Positions 1-12,900 of a DNA stretch of 64,000 nucleotides are shown piece by piece. Position numbers and translations under genes: made by a program. The notes beneath the pieces were generated by a model, which was not told the origin of the DNA, did not search any database, and was given only the letters and a program-made list of their open reading frames with translations. This stretch comes from Salvia splendens (lineage: Eukaryota > Streptophyta > Magnoliopsida > Lamiales > Lamiaceae). Positions within the stretch are counted from its first letter, which is position 1, and every line of letters starts with the position of its first letter. The stretch lies in assembly GCF_004379255.2 (NCBI RefSeq), contig NC_056033.1, positions 41,194,719-41,258,718 of the forward strand. The letters run 5' to 3'.

Positions 1-1
1 T

Positions 2-658
2 CTTATGATCAAAATAGTATTGGACTCGAGAAATCCAATTAGGAGCATCAGTCCCATTAAAGTGGGGCGCGTCCATTGATATGCCCTTCGGATGATCGTA
101 AGGTTGACGATTAAATCGATCGCGTCGCTGAGGGGGGTCCCAATTAGTCGGGACGCGTTCATCGTATCGATCCTCCTCTCCCCAGGCGTCCTGCCTATAC
201 ATGGGTGGGTCCCAGTTGTCACGACGGCGAATCTGCCTGGGCTCTCGGTCAGCGTAGCGCGGTGGTCGACCTCCACGTCCCTGATAGCCGCCTTCCCCGA
301 AGCGGTCGCCGCGACCACCTCTCTGATTTCTCCCACGTCCGCGACCCAGCGTTTTGTACCTGTCGTCGAAGTACCTGTCTCGACGATCCGAGCGCCGATA
401 ATCCTCCCAATCTGGATCGGCTTCTTCAAATTCAGAATCGTGTCCCTCGTTGTGGGTACCTGGTCGTCGCGTCAAAATGTCCAAGCGGGCATTTAATTTC
501 TCAAATTCTAATGTGATTGGGTCGACCGATACTGAAGGCCCCCCAACCTCCCTTTGATCGCCATGATTCGGTTGGCGTAGTGGCCCAAGATGCAGCGCCG
601 GCGTAGCCTCTCGCACAGGTTGTCCCGCCGCCGGCGGTCCGTGGTTTGTTGACGTCAT
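2..658 (-). CDS. Ty3/gypsy-like retrotransposon gag, N-terminal part (runs off window)
   Basis: An uninterrupted minus-strand reading frame starts at an ATG (656-658) and runs 219 codons to the window edge. The protein begins MTSTNHGPP and is followed by an Arg/Asp/Gly-rich stretch. Its last visible part reads MDAPHFNGTDAPNWISRVQ then YYFDHK, the hallmark start of the plant gypsy gag capsid domain (a Trp-Ile-x-Arg-Val-x-x-Tyr-Phe core). Gag forms the virus-like particle of an LTR retrotransposon. The leader just upstream contains the CTGGTGCTTTCAT string common in these elements, and an LTR-like promoter lies further upstream. No stop appears within the visible part. Pol would lie left of this window. 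Confidence 0.8.
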   Translation of the reverse strand, partial: MTSTNHGPPAAGQPVREATPALHLGPLRQPNHGDQREVGGPSVSVDPITLEFEKLNARLDILTRRPGTHNEGHDSEFEEADPDWEDYRRSDRRDRYFDDRYKTLGRGRGRNQRGGRGDRFGEGGYQGRGGRPPRYADREPRQIRRRDNWDPPMYRQDAWGEEDRYDERVPTNWDPPQRRDRFNRQPYDHPKGISMDAPHFNGTDAPNWISRVQYYFDHK

Positions 659-682
659 GAGTTACGGGATGAAAGCACCAGA

Positions 683-1083
683 TGTTAAGGACGTTCTCCT
701 CAACGAGCCGATGAACTTACTTCTCGCGATGTGGCAGCAATCGAATCCTCGACAAACTCGAAGATGGGATCGCGAAGTTGCTGTTGCGGCGGACGTTCTC
801 CGCGTGGCAGCAATTAAGCGTGGATTGTTTGTTTCACAAGCTAGGTTTAGAGTAAAAATTTCATTCATTGAAAATAATTGTTGAACGAAACCCTCTATTT
901 ATAAGACTAAAACCCTAGGGCGATTCGACCTAACCTAGGCATTCGGGAAAGAATCGCAAAGAAAACCCGAACGGGGCTTATAGTTTTGGCCCGACTCAAT
1001 TTACTTAAAACTACCGTAAATAATAAAGAAAAAACCAAAAATAAACAATTACCAAAAATAACTAAGCTAAAACTAACGTTCCT
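683..1083 (-). mobile_element. 5' LTR and leader of the gag-bearing element
   Basis: Read on the minus strand, this stretch has a TATA box (TATAAATAG near 894-902), then a transcribed R/U5-like region, and ends ...CCTTAACA at 683 directly before the TCTGGTGCTTTCAT leader of the gag ORF. The terminal TAACA fits an LTR ending in CA. The outer boundary is not certain: no matching second LTR or target duplication is visible in the window, so the right limit is set at the end of the upstream ORF. Confidence 0.5.
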
Positions 1084-1278
1084 TTACTTCTTGAATTTGC
1101 TTGGGCGCTTCAGCTTGTCCCGAGGCCTTAATGTCCTTGTCGTCACCGCGTCGGCCGTCCCTCGAGCCTGTCTTGCGTGCTCTATTTCTTGCTGCACCAC
1201 CGACTCCGTCTCTTCCTCAACATGCCTATTCTCCTCTTGCACCGGAGGTGTTATCGGGGCACTCGTATCACTCTCCTT
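1084..1278 (-). pseudogene. Possible C-terminal tail of a retrotransposon polyprotein
   Basis: A short minus-strand frame ends at a TAA (1084-1086) with a very basic tail (RPRDKLKRPSKFKK), preceded by an acidic Gln/Glu-rich stretch. Its position, just before an LTR on the same strand, is where the end of pol would lie. That would give a pol-LTR-gag order, as in two elements sharing one LTR. A stop codon lies a few codons upstream, so only a fragment is left. No domain is recognisable, and the call rests on position and composition only. Confidence 0.25.
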
Positions 1279-1630
1279 TTAGGTGTTAGTGATATGAGAA
1301 AGCCCCTCTTGATCAATAGTTGCGATTTGCCCATCACTCTAGATTTTGTACTACTACTAAAGAATCTCAAATATTAAAAAATAATTCTAGTATTCAAGAG
1401 TCTCTCTCTCTCTAAAGCACGACGTAAGTGTTGACCTCATATCTCTCGAATCCAACTTGAAAAACACAAGAAAATCTAAAGAGTATGTAGTAACTAGTAA
1501 CACAGTCTTGGCCTTATTACAAAGAATCCAAGTCAAATAAAACAACTCCTTCGCAAAAAAGGCTAATAAAAACCACTTCACTTCATCCATAGTGACCTAA
1601 ATTTTCTTGCTCCCCAAGTCCTAAAATCTC

Positions 1631-1639
1631 TATAAATAG
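1631..1639 (+). promoter_or_regulatory. TATA box of the small gene at 1714
   Basis: TATAAATAG lies 75 bp before the ATG at 1714. A CTT-rich stretch (about 1666-1688) sits in the presumed 5' leader. Confidence 0.55.
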
Positions 1640-1713
1640 CACAATTTTGTCCCAAGAAATACTACTACTACTTCTTCTTCTTCTTCTAAGATACAAATTA
1701 AGCAATATCTACC

Positions 1714-1929
1714 ATGTCGATGGCTAATTCCGGGCTCGTGGAGGCCTACATGATGAGGAAGCTTCACAAAGAGAAGATGAAGAAAATGGAAGCTTCCAAT
1801 TATGAGCTCAAATCAAATGAAGGAAACCAAAACAAAAGTGATGATAGCTGTGACAAGAGTGGGGGTGGCTGCTTTTACTTGTTTAGCTTCAAGAAAGTTC
1901 ATCCAAACACTCCTTCTGCACATTCTTGA
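1714..1929 (+). CDS. Small conserved plant protein, 71 aa, unknown function
   Basis: Intronless frame of 71 codons with a good promoter layout (TATA at 1631, CTT-rich leader). The protein starts MSMANSGLVEAYMMRKLHKE. A basic, helix-prone N-terminus rich in Lys and Met is followed by a Ser/Asp/Asn linker with two Cys (about residues 46-53) and a short hydrophobic stretch, GCFYLFSFKKVHP, near the end. From memory, this pattern (LVEAYxxRKLHKEKMKK plus a C-terminal Cys and KKVHP) resembles a family of very short uncharacterised plant proteins, but no function is known to me. No signal peptide is evident. AT-rich DNA without genes surrounds it. The start is the first ATG after the TATA box, and a second Met two codons later is possible. 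Confidence 0.65.
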   Translation: MSMANSGLVEAYMMRKLHKEKMKKMEASNYELKSNEGNQNKSDDSCDKSGGGCFYLFSFKKVHPNTPSAHS

Positions 1930-4900
1930 AAAATCAAGAGTTGGTTTAGAAGTTTCATATATTTTTTTTGTTCCTTTTATTTTTGATTCTGTGTTTGGGT
2001 TTCATGGTTGCATTAATCAAAATCCATGTAACTGTTTCTGGTTATATATATCTAGATTGTATGTACCTTTTATACATAAATGGAGTATGCATATATAGCT
2101 ATGATCTGCTTCTTGAAATTATAGTGTTAAAATTAAAGAGTTACTCCTTTTCTAACTTTTCCTTTGAATACATGGAGATTATATATGAAGAAAAATCAGA
2201 AACTATACGTATGCATATATAGGATTGTATTCAATGTCTAAAGAACGAACTAGGGATCAAATCTCAGTCATCCATTTTTCTAATTTAGTGGATAAAATAA
2301 ATCAAGCAAATTAAATACTAGTACTTTATTTTTTAGATCGTTTTACTTCATTTTATACGAACTTCATCATTTGATCGTTTTTACTTCATTTTATACGAAC
2401 TTCATTATTCGAACCCAATACACAATATATATGTGGGATGAATCCAATTTCGATTTTGTAACATAAGTACCTAACTTGAAGAACTCGAAAACCTTTTATT
2501 TTATCTATGTATACACAGAGTCGTGATTTTTTAAAAAAAAATCTGTTATTTTTATTACTCCACTATTTTATTCTTATACTAGAAGACAAAGAGATGTTGA
2601 AATTCAACCATATAACTATACTTCACAAAAAAGAAGAGTTCGTAAGCATGAAATGTCTTTATCCACATTGACATATGTACAGTTGCGTCACGAGGCTAAA
2701 TTGCTACTTCATCGCAAATATATATACATGCATACAAAGATCTTGATTTCATTTATTTTACTAGAATACTCATCTAATATTCATTAAAATAAAATGTATG
2801 TATATATATATATATCATCTAATGCATATAATCTTCCTTGTTTGGCTATCGATCGTGTCTTGTTTAATTTGTACGGTCCATCAACTTCACCAATATATTA
2901 TGCTTGGGGATTTAATTAATGATTTTTTGAATTGATATAAAACTATTTAATTTCACATCGAGACAAAAAGAAAAAAGAAAAATGTGGCTCCTTTGAGTGC
3001 TGGACAAGTCGATGATGCGGCTGCATATCACATCAAAGGTTCATATTATGAAATTTATTTGTTGAATAATTCCAAAACATATAGTACTAATATTAATAAT
3101 GTTATCGAATTGATATTATTCTCCATTGATTTGAACCGTGAATTTAGTAAAAGTGCATTAGCATATGGAGTAATATACTCGGGCGAGGTTGTTAATTTCG
3201 GATTTTTAGTTTTAAGTATCAAAATTAAAATATTATAACTTGGAGACGATTTCCATTTTTTCTGATTTTTATATAATGTAATAAATTTAATTCCCCAACT
3301 AAATTTGTTATGGTGGTGTGCCGATTGCTTTTACTTGCGTCCTTCTTTGCTGATCCTTCGTTGCTTGTTGTGCTTGCAATACAACAAAAAATCATTAAAG
3401 ATTTTTTTGTAATGCAGTCAAGGATGCAATTATTTGTTTTCAAAATATGTCTTTATTGTTGATGTCTCAATTAAAATTAGAGGACGCAAATTGAAGCCTC
3501 CTAAGAAAGCAAAAGATTAAGTTAATTTTTCTTTAATTTATGATCGTTTTCTTTTGCTTCCTAAATCGTTGTTATTTTTTAAAAAAATTCAACAAAAGTA
3601 ACTGCATCTCGATTTTTTTTCTTCAAAAGTTTTTGTAGTGTTTTTCTTATATATGGTTGGTAAGTGATCTAGTTTGAGTATTTTTCTTTTTATAAAAAAA
3701 TATATATTTGGCAAAACAACAACTAACATGATGCAAAGTATTCCTATAGACAAAATAGTCATTGTAAAAAATCCAAGAAATAGCGAGCCAAAATCATCTC
3801 AAATCAATAACACCCTAATTCTATGTACATAATTAATAGTTTTTTTTCCTTGAAGAAACCATATCTTTCCCACAAAGAAGTCAATATAATGAAAAGAGTC
3901 CATAGCCATATTCCATATTTAATCGTGACACCCAACAATTCATTTTCTATAAGGATTTCTATTACATTTGATATGACTAGGATATTAATAGTATCCTTAT
4001 ATGTCTATAAATAGTGTCTATCATCATATTTTATTTGGACCAAAAAATTTGTTGAGTGCCAAAAAGAAGTGGACAAAGCAATTGATGGCTCTGGTATAGT
4101 GGACCAAAAATAAGATGATAATAGGGTGTCCCATTGCATTACAATTTTCTCAATTTTTTGTTTGTAAATTCCTGCCATATGCACGTGCTACAGGGACAAT
4201 CTGCACCCCGTTACATATACTAAATAATTAATTAATTTTACCATAAATAACTTCTATGGTAGCAATTATAATCAATAAGAGATATTGAATGTAATTATTA
4301 GAATATCAACAGTCAGTCAATTATGATTCAAAGAGTTTTAAAATGATCATTAGATCAATTAGTTTAGATGCAATTGCTATATGAAAAAACCCATATTGTC
4401 GATTGGATAGAGTTTGTAAGAAAATACATAAAATATACTAAGTTATTTATGTACAAATTAAAGAAAAAAAAACCCAAATTGTGTGTATTTTAAAGATCAA
4501 ACCTAAACTAAAACACAGTCATCTCTATACAGATTTCATAAATTATCAAGCGATGGGAATTAAATATATATGCACCTTTCGTTATACTAATCAAATTTTA
4601 TGCAACATTTATAACTTCTCTATGTGCCTTTTCATTTTCATACCTCTATTCTAATAGGAGTAGATGTTAAAGCTTTCTTGAAAGGGGAAAAAACTTTAAA
4701 ATTGATCCATTATTATTGTTTGGTTTTAATTCGTTAAAATACAAAACTAAATTTCAAACATATTAGTATCTCATTAGAAAAGTGACCAAAACGTCACTCA
4801 AATCACTCAAATAAATACAGTATAATAAAGTCACAAACACGTACACTAAAAATGTGTAACACTGTATTTTCAAAAAAATCTTACACACTATTTTATATTT

Positions 4901-5680
4901 CGACATTCTAAGTACCACTTAGTATTTACTAAAAATATTGTTTATCCATATAGTGAGATCTATCTTATTCAATTTGATAACTTTTGGAAACATATGGAGT
5001 ATTTTTGATAGTACTACCTTTTTAAAATTTGTTTTTGTATTTATTCGACTTTATTTATTTGGGTCATCTTTTTTGCTAATCTTCTTCGTATCCATTCATG
5101 ATTCAGCTCAACTTAACATATTTTTCCTTAAAAATTACTCCAAAAAAGTCCAACCATCTTTTGAACACTATATTTATGGCGATGCTATCTATAAGTTTTT
5201 TACCATAAATTATTATAAAAATGACCATTTCATAAATTTCGTTATTTCCAAAGTTTTAATACAACGTGATGCAATCCACCAATATATCACTCCTACAATT
5301 CGTTTTTATCAAACAAAATGTTACTTTATATAATTAAAAATAATGCGGACATCCATCAATTTCTAAATGATTAATACTAATCATCATCATTCTCTAAATA
5401 ATTACTAATGTATTTCGATTTTTTATTTTTATAACAATATCTTCGCTGTAATAAAATGAAACATAAAAACAGAGAAAGAGTTGTATCGGTAGATCTAGAA
5501 GATAAATCAACAATGGGACCTTTCGAAATTACTAAATTATCCCCGTTAATGGCTTCACAATATCAGCCTTGAAAGGGGTAATTTCGTAACACATTAATTC
5601 CCAACAAGGTTTAAAATTATTGGAAAGCTGTAAACCAATAAAAATGGAGTAATAAAACACAAAACTAATTACTTTTTCCC
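1930..5680. other. AT-rich intergenic DNA
   Basis: Apart from a short tandem duplication (2336-2410), I see no supported gene. The frames at 2984-3238 and 4938-5333 are low-complexity or AT-driven and lack a recognisable domain, splice partner or promoter. Confidence 0.5.
2336..2410. repeat. Two-copy tandem duplication, about 37 bp unit
   Basis: GATCGTTTTACTTCATTTTA followed by TACGAACTTCATCATT is repeated immediately downstream, with a one-base difference in the T run. Confidence 0.6.
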
Positions 5681-6934
5681 TCCTTTTCATAATCTCTGCT
5701 TTTTTTCAACCAAATTAATCTGGGATTTGAAAAAAACATAGATTTGGTAAATACACAGATGCAATTTTTACTCTCAAGAATTCCCAGCATTTCGAAATCA
5801 TAACATTTCAAGATTCAATTTTTAGCCCACCGCCACTCACTGACTACTGCTGTTCGAAAACATCACTTCTTCACAAAGATTCCATTTTTTTCTTTTCCAA
5901 AATTTTGTATTTTAAGGTTCCCTATTTCATTTTTACTTGCATTTGAAGCTGCCCACCTCAGATCCATGATTAGGTAGGCAGCTCACATCAAAGAAGGGGG
6001 TATTGAGTTTTTTTCATTTTTCATGATTATAAATGGTGGAGAAAATGATTTGCTAGCTCGATTAAGTGTGAAATGTTACTAGCATTATTCGTATTGTAGA
6101 GATGTAGGTGAAATTTTGTGGTTATAATCCGTAAATGTATGTAGAATTTTTTTTAATTATTTGTGGAAATAAATGGGGGAAATGGAATTATTTCTACTGT
6201 TTTTCTCTTGCTGTTGTACCTTTTGGGAGCAATTAAAGTTTATTATGCTGAATTTATTAAGCAAATTTTCAGTTTCTGAGAATCCCATTTTCAAGATTCT
6301 GCCTTTATATTCGAAGTGAGTTTCTTGATGGATTTGTTGCTGAATCTTGGTTGTGGGCAAGATTATTTTGGAGTTTTGTGGGGCTCCAAGTTTTAATTTT
6401 TAGGGGGCTTTGTTTAAAGTTTCCTTCTTTTTATGTTAATGAATGGATTATGGGGTAATTAAGAAGACCATTATGTTCAACAAAAGGCGTTTCCTACTTT
6501 TTAGCTGAATCTATGCTTCAATGTTGCTATTTTAATATGATTTGGATTTGCTATGTGAATATCATCGCTTTATTTATTTTTGGTTCCTGGAAGTTAACTG
6601 CAGCTTGCATTTAATGCTGATGAATAATTGGATATATTGCCTGATTGATGCCAATGAGCTAGCTATATTTTCAATCCAAATTTGAATTTCTCAAGATTTA
6701 GGTTGGTTGTTGTGTTAGAATGATGAAGTTTTTGTTTGTTTCTCAACTTTTCGCATTCTGAATGGTGTTTTGTTTCTTTGTTTAGCCCGTTGATCTGATT
6801 AGAACTTTAGCAGTTAGTTTCCCAAGTTCCGTTGTTTGCATTCTACAAAAATGTCTATTTTTCAGTATATGTTGTGTTGAAGTGAAGTGCTCGTGTCAGT
6901 GTCAGCAGGTGATGTTTAGTCCACGTGTGGAATA
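5680..6934 (+). other. 5' leader and probable leader intron of the NT-C2 coiled-coil gene
   Basis: Pyrimidine-rich DNA precedes the first coding exon. A palindromic CCACGTGTGG containing a G-box core (CACGTG, 6922-6927) lies just 5' of the ATG, and a CAGCAG acceptor-like site (about 6903-6908) suggests a leader intron. Transcript ends cannot be fixed from sequence alone. Confidence 0.4.
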
Positions 6935-9900
6935 ATGTCAAGAATATCAAAGTGGAAGCTTGAGAAGACGAAAGTGAAAGTTGTCTTTCGCCTCCAATTT
7001 CATGCCACACATGTATGATCTCTCTCCTAAGCTTTTTCTATTTTTGATCTACTCATTCTTTGTATAAATGAATGTTAGTTTTTCTGAGAGCCTATCATTT
7101 GGTTTCTGATTAATAGTTTTTCTTAGATATTAAGGCTAATATGTCTAGGACTGATTAATGATCAATCAGTCACGTTGGCTAAGGGTCGTATGATGAGTTA
7201 TGACTCGAGCTATTTCCCTTCTGCTGGTTGCATAGTATATTAAGTGTCTTGTCCCGTAGTTTTGAGCAGAACCAAGGAACATTGCTTATGCAGAATTAGC
7301 ATATAATGCTTTAGTGCGCCTCTTAGATTATGCATTTTCAGTTAAGTGTTGCTGGATTTACTCTAGGTTTTCTACCATGAAATCGTACATGTTTAGCTGT
7401 GTTATCACACACAAGTCGTTTATAACATTATAATTGTGAAAATGTAGGAAAACATGGGACGATATCCGAGGTTATTTCTAATTAGGTTTAGAGGTTTCAG
7501 TCAGCAAATCAGCTGTAAAATCCTAGCAGCCATGATGATGAACTCGAATTTGCTTGCATATACTTTTCAATTTGATTTATGGTTTATGATGTACATTTTC
7601 AATATTGTCTCTGCACATATCAAGCAAGAAATATGAAATAGGCAGAAATTCGTATATTTTTTCTGTCTTTGACTCTTTGTTATTTCCTAGTTGCACCAAA
7701 AAATAGATTTGCCATATGCGTCAAGTGATTCTGTTATTTTTGTCAAGTCCACGACTAGCTTTGATTCATTTCTTTGCTCCAAGCGCCACCTTCTCGTCGA
7801 AATTGTGGTTTTCGACTTTTAGCTGCACTCAGTGTCCCGTAACAAACGTACTCCACTTTTCTTGTTATTGGGGCAATGTTTTTAACATGTCGACTACGAC
7901 TAGGTTTATTTTAGCCTAAAAATCATGTACCTGCACGAAGCCGTTTTGCTTTAACTGATGCTTTGTCCATGATGTTGCAGATTCCACAGACCGGATGGGA
8001 AAAGTTGTTTATAACGTTCATCCCTGCTGATACAGGAAAGCCAACAGCTAAGACGACCAAAGCAAATGTAAGAAACGGAAGTTGTAAATGGGGCGATCCC
8101 ATTTATGAAACTACTAGGCTTCTTCAAGATTCCAAAAGCAAACAATACGATGAGAAGCTCTACAAGCTCGTTGTTGCCATGGTACAGTTTCTATCTTTAT
8201 TCTGATAGATTCAACCACTACAATGGCTTCAACTTCTGCAATAATATGAGCTGTTCTAATGCAATTTCACACCTACAGGGATCCTCACGGGCTAGCGTAC
8301 TTGGTGAGGCTACTATCAACCTTGCTGATTACGTCGATGCATCCAAGCCTATTGTTGGCGCATTTCCTCTTCATGGCTGCAACTTCGGAACTGTTTTACA
8401 TGTAAGAAATAATGCATGCCCTAGCCATTGAAAGTATGCTGAAATTTATTTTTCTAAGTATCTTATTTAACTGCCTTCTTATCTTCCAGATCACCGTCCA
8501 GCTTCTGACGTCAAAGACCGGATTCAGGTACTGAACTATTATGTTGAAACCTAACCTTCATTCCTCTTGCAATCCTTTAAATCATAATCATTATACGTCC
8601 AGGGAGTTCGAGCAGCAGAGAGAACTCAGAGAAAAAGGATTAGAATCGGGGGCTGATCACCATGGTGATGGAGTTATCAATGATCAGATGGATAAGGTTT
8701 TATAATTTATGATCAGTCTGAGTTTCTTCTAATCATCGGAAGTTAACTTTTCGGTTTTCCATCTTCTGCAGGTTAGTGCCAGGCCGAAATTTAAAGGGGA
8801 TGCCAGCGAGCTCTCTTCACTCGAAGAAGAGGCGATTGATGGCTCCTCAAACACTTCAGGCAGTTTGTATGCAGAGAAGCAGGAGACGTCTTTCACAAGC
8901 GAGCTCGATGCAGCCAAATGTACGACATCCGGTGGTCCACATGAGCTTTCTCCACATACAGAAAAAGAAGATAATGAACTTGCAACGGCTTGTCTGGAGA
9001 ACAGTCGACTTAGAGGCAGCTTGGAATTGGCTGAATCGTCTCTGTTCAACCTCAAGCTGGAAGTCAGCTCGTTGCAAGGCGTGGCAGATGAGTTGGGAGC
9101 TGAAACGCAGAAGCTTTCACACGAGCTCACCACTGAGATATCTTCAGCCGAAGAATTGGCAAAGGAAGTCTCGTCCATGAAATCGGAATGCCTGAAGTTT
9201 AAGGATGATATCGCCCGGCTTAAAGATTTGAAACTAAGCCCTCAAATTCCACTAGTGGAAGCTCGGGATGATCGGGTCGATGACGTTGTTCGGGATATGC
9301 GGCTTCAGTTTTCGAAAGGGATTTCTATAGTCGAAGGAAAGATAAGGGAACTTCAGAAGAAAACATACGACGGAGACACTAATTTCATTCACCAAGAGCT
9401 GGAGACATTGCTTGGTTTTCTGCTCGATTTCAACCTTGGTAATGGTGAAGTGACGAATATCAGAGAAACGAGCCAGCAGTTTGAGTCTGGAAACGGGTTT
9501 GGTTTAGATTTGTGTCCACCTGAAAGTGTTCTTCAGCATTTCAGTTCGAGCCCTCCAGTGTCCGATGTAGTTAACCCTCTCGGACCTATTGATGCAATGA
9601 AGGCTCAAATTTTTGATCTCGTAAGAGAGTTGGATGAGGCGAAAGTCGAGAAGGAAGGCCTCACTAGAAAAATGAATCAAATGGAACTGTACTATGAAGC
9701 CCTTATTCACGAGCTCGAGGTTAACCAGAAACGCCTGCTGGAAGAGCTGCAGCTCCTGAGAAACGAGCATACAACGTGCTTATACGCGCTTTCTGTCAGC
9801 AAAACTGAAGTGGAATCGCTTCGTGAAGAAACAAATCAGCAGATGCTGCAATTTGTCGATGAGAGGCGTGGTTTAGAGGCTGTTAATGAGGAGCTTGAGA

Positions 9901-12900
9901 GAAGGGCGACAACTTCAGAAGCTGCACTTAGAAGAGCCCGCCTAAATTACTCGATTGCAGTGGATAAACTGCAAAAGGATCTTGAGCTTCTTTCTTCACA
10001 GGTTACATCGATGTTCGAGGCTAACGAAAGCCTTATAAAGCAGGCTTTACCTTCCCAACCGGATTTACAAGTTGAAGATGATGATACCACAAAATTAGCT
10101 TACAATCGATTTCCAGGTTCGAAGAAAAGATCTACGGGTGGAGATATTCTCTTAGAAGACTTGAAGAGATCCGTCTCGATGCAGGAAGATCTTTATCGGA
10201 AGGTTGAAGAAGAACTCGGTGAAATGCATTCAATGAACTTGAACTTGGATATATACTCGAAAGCTTTGGAACAATCGTTGTGTGAGAAAACGAGTGAGCT
10301 GGTGGAGGAGTTGAAAAGCTCGACCGCTTCTGAAAATCATCTTATGTTACAGCTGCAGAAGGCTACTGATGAGATACACAAGCTCAACGAGTTTAAATCG
10401 AGCAGCATTTCCCAGTGTAGTGAAATGGCTCTGCAGAACCAGCTTTTAGAAGATAAATTGGCGAGCATTTCAGAGGAAAATTATCTTCTCGCTGAGAAGC
10501 TGATCGAGTTGGAAAGCACGTTTTCAGAACTCAAAAACTGCCAAAGCAAACTTGCAGCTTGTTTGTCCGAGAATGCGGAGCTGTCGTTTCAACTAAAGCA
10601 AGAAGCATTTGAAAACGAGAGACTTAAAGCCGAAGTAGATGAATTGGTTTCTTCAAAAAGGTGTCTCGAGGAGAGTGTTGGGTTCGTGCAAGATAAGTTG
10701 GCCAATCTATCAATATCTTACAATAAGCAGTTCGGTATGTTGGCTGGTTCCCGAAGTCTCGACATGGAGAATGGGGATGTAAAAGATGCTGTGCTGCAGA
10801 TCGAAGAAATCCAGCATAGCGTGTCAATTAAAAATATCCAGTTGATGGAAGAGAATGAGTACCTAAAAAGCGAGAAAGCCTCTGCCGACATGTCCTTGAG
10901 CTCTGTGAGATCCGAGATTCTATCGTTGAAGCAGAAGTTCAAAAGTGGCATACCAGATATGGTGATGAAACTAGATGTCTCCAATGCCCTCGTGGACAGG
11001 CTTCAAGCTGGAATCGAATCGGTGGCTAACAAGCTCGACTTAAGTTGTGAAATCGATGAGAGATGTGCCGAGCAGAATGAAGTGCTTTTAGCAGATCTTG
11101 CTCTTTTCGAGGAACAGATGCAAAAACTGACGTGCAGTAACGGTCGCCTCGCTCGAGAGATTTCGAACTTGGACTCTCTGGCTGAAGAAATCGGGAGGAG
11201 TCAGCTAGAGATTGCTGAGCTGATGCATGACAAGCAAGAACTTGCTGTGCTGTTAAAGGAGAAAACCGATGAATCTATGAAGTTTTCATGTGAGGTTAAT
11301 TCACTGAAAGAAGATTTGCGAAGCTTGCGTGATAAGCTGCATGATGGAGAAGCCCCGACAGACGAACTTGAACGGAAAGTTCAATATCTTACTCTTTGTT
11401 TGAGCAAGGAGCAGGAAAAACTGCTGGAGTTTGAGCAGCAGAAAGGTGAACTGGAAGGAAAAGTGCAAAATCTCAGTCTTGGATCGAGCGAGGATCAGGC
11501 AAAACTGCTAGAGTTCGAGCAGCAGACAGTTGAACTGGATAAAAAAGTTCTAGATCTTACTCTTTGTTTGAGCAAGGCTGAGGAAGATGGGCTAGTGCTC
11601 GAGCAGCAGAAAGCTGAACTGGAACATAAAGTTCGAGATCTTATGATTTGTTCGAGCAAGGATAAGGAAGAACGGATGGAGTTTGAGCAGCAGAAAGCTG
11701 AAATGGAACAAAAAGTTCAAGATCTTACTCTTTGTTTGAGCAAGGAAAGGGAAAAACTGCTAGAGTTCGAGCAGCAGAAAGCTGAACTGCAACGAGAAGT
11801 TCAAGACCGTACTCTTCGTTTGAGCAGGGATCAGGAAAAACAGCTACAGATTGACAAGCAGAAAGCTGAGCTGGAACGAAAAGTTGAAGATCTTACTCTT
11901 TGTTTGAGTAAGGATAAGGTTAAACTGCTAGAGTTCGAGCAGCAGAAAGCTGAACTGGAACGAGAAGTTCAAGATCTTACACTTTGTTTGGCCAAGGTTC
12001 GCGAAGAAGGGGTAGAGTTCGAGCACCAGAAAGCTGATCTGGAACGAAAAGTTCAGGATCTCATTCTTTGTTCTAGGAAGGATCAGGAAAAACTGCTAGC
12101 GTTTGAGCAGCAGAAAGCTGAACTGGAACGCGAAGTTCAAGATATTACTCTTTGTTTGGGCAAGGTTCGGGAAGAAGGGGTAGAACTCGAGCACCAGAAA
12201 GCTGATCTGGAACGAAAAATTCAAGATTTAACTCTTGGTTTGAGCAAGGATCGGGAAAAACAACTGGAGTTCGATGAGCAGAAAGCTGAATTTGAACGAA
12301 AAGTTCGAGATCTTAGTCTTAGTTCGAGCAAGGATCAGGAGAAACTGATAGAGTTCGCGCAGCAGAGAGCTGAACTCGTGCACATTAGGGAGCGAGCATC
12401 ACAGCTTGAATTGGAGAAATCAAAACTTGCTCATCTTGTGGAAGAACTAAAGAAAAATAGTTCGTGCCAAGCTAGTCTCGAAAGTCAGTTGTTGGATATG
12501 CTTGATTACGCACTTGCTGCAGACATTAAACTTACTTATATGTCAAACAAATACGAGACCGTATTGGAGGGACTGCAGACACTTGCATCATCGGAGGTGC
12601 GTCTGAGGGATCTTCAGGAAAGGTATCATGATATAGAGTCGATGTTGAATCATAGTCGTGCAGGTGAAGCTGACCGGAGACAAGAGAAAGATAGCATGCT
12701 GGCAAATCTCGAAAGCTTAAGATCTGATTTAGAACTCTCCGAAGCTCAAAATAAGCTTCTTTCCGAATCAAATGATGAGATGAAGGATCAGCTCGAGGAG
12801 ACCAAATACGAACTGACACGATTTCAGAAAACAGTTGCAGCCGCAGAGGAGGAAATGAGTGATTTGATTCTTTCGAAAGATGAATCGGAAGTTATGGTAA

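Noticed and set aside
2984..3238. Frame starting APLSAGQVDDAAAYHIKG
   Set aside because: The first 20 codons look gene-like, but I know no matching family and the rest is AT-driven; kept out for lack of support.
4938..5333. 131-codon Phe/Ile-rich frame
   Set aside because: Composition is that of AT-rich DNA; no promoter, motif or partner exon.
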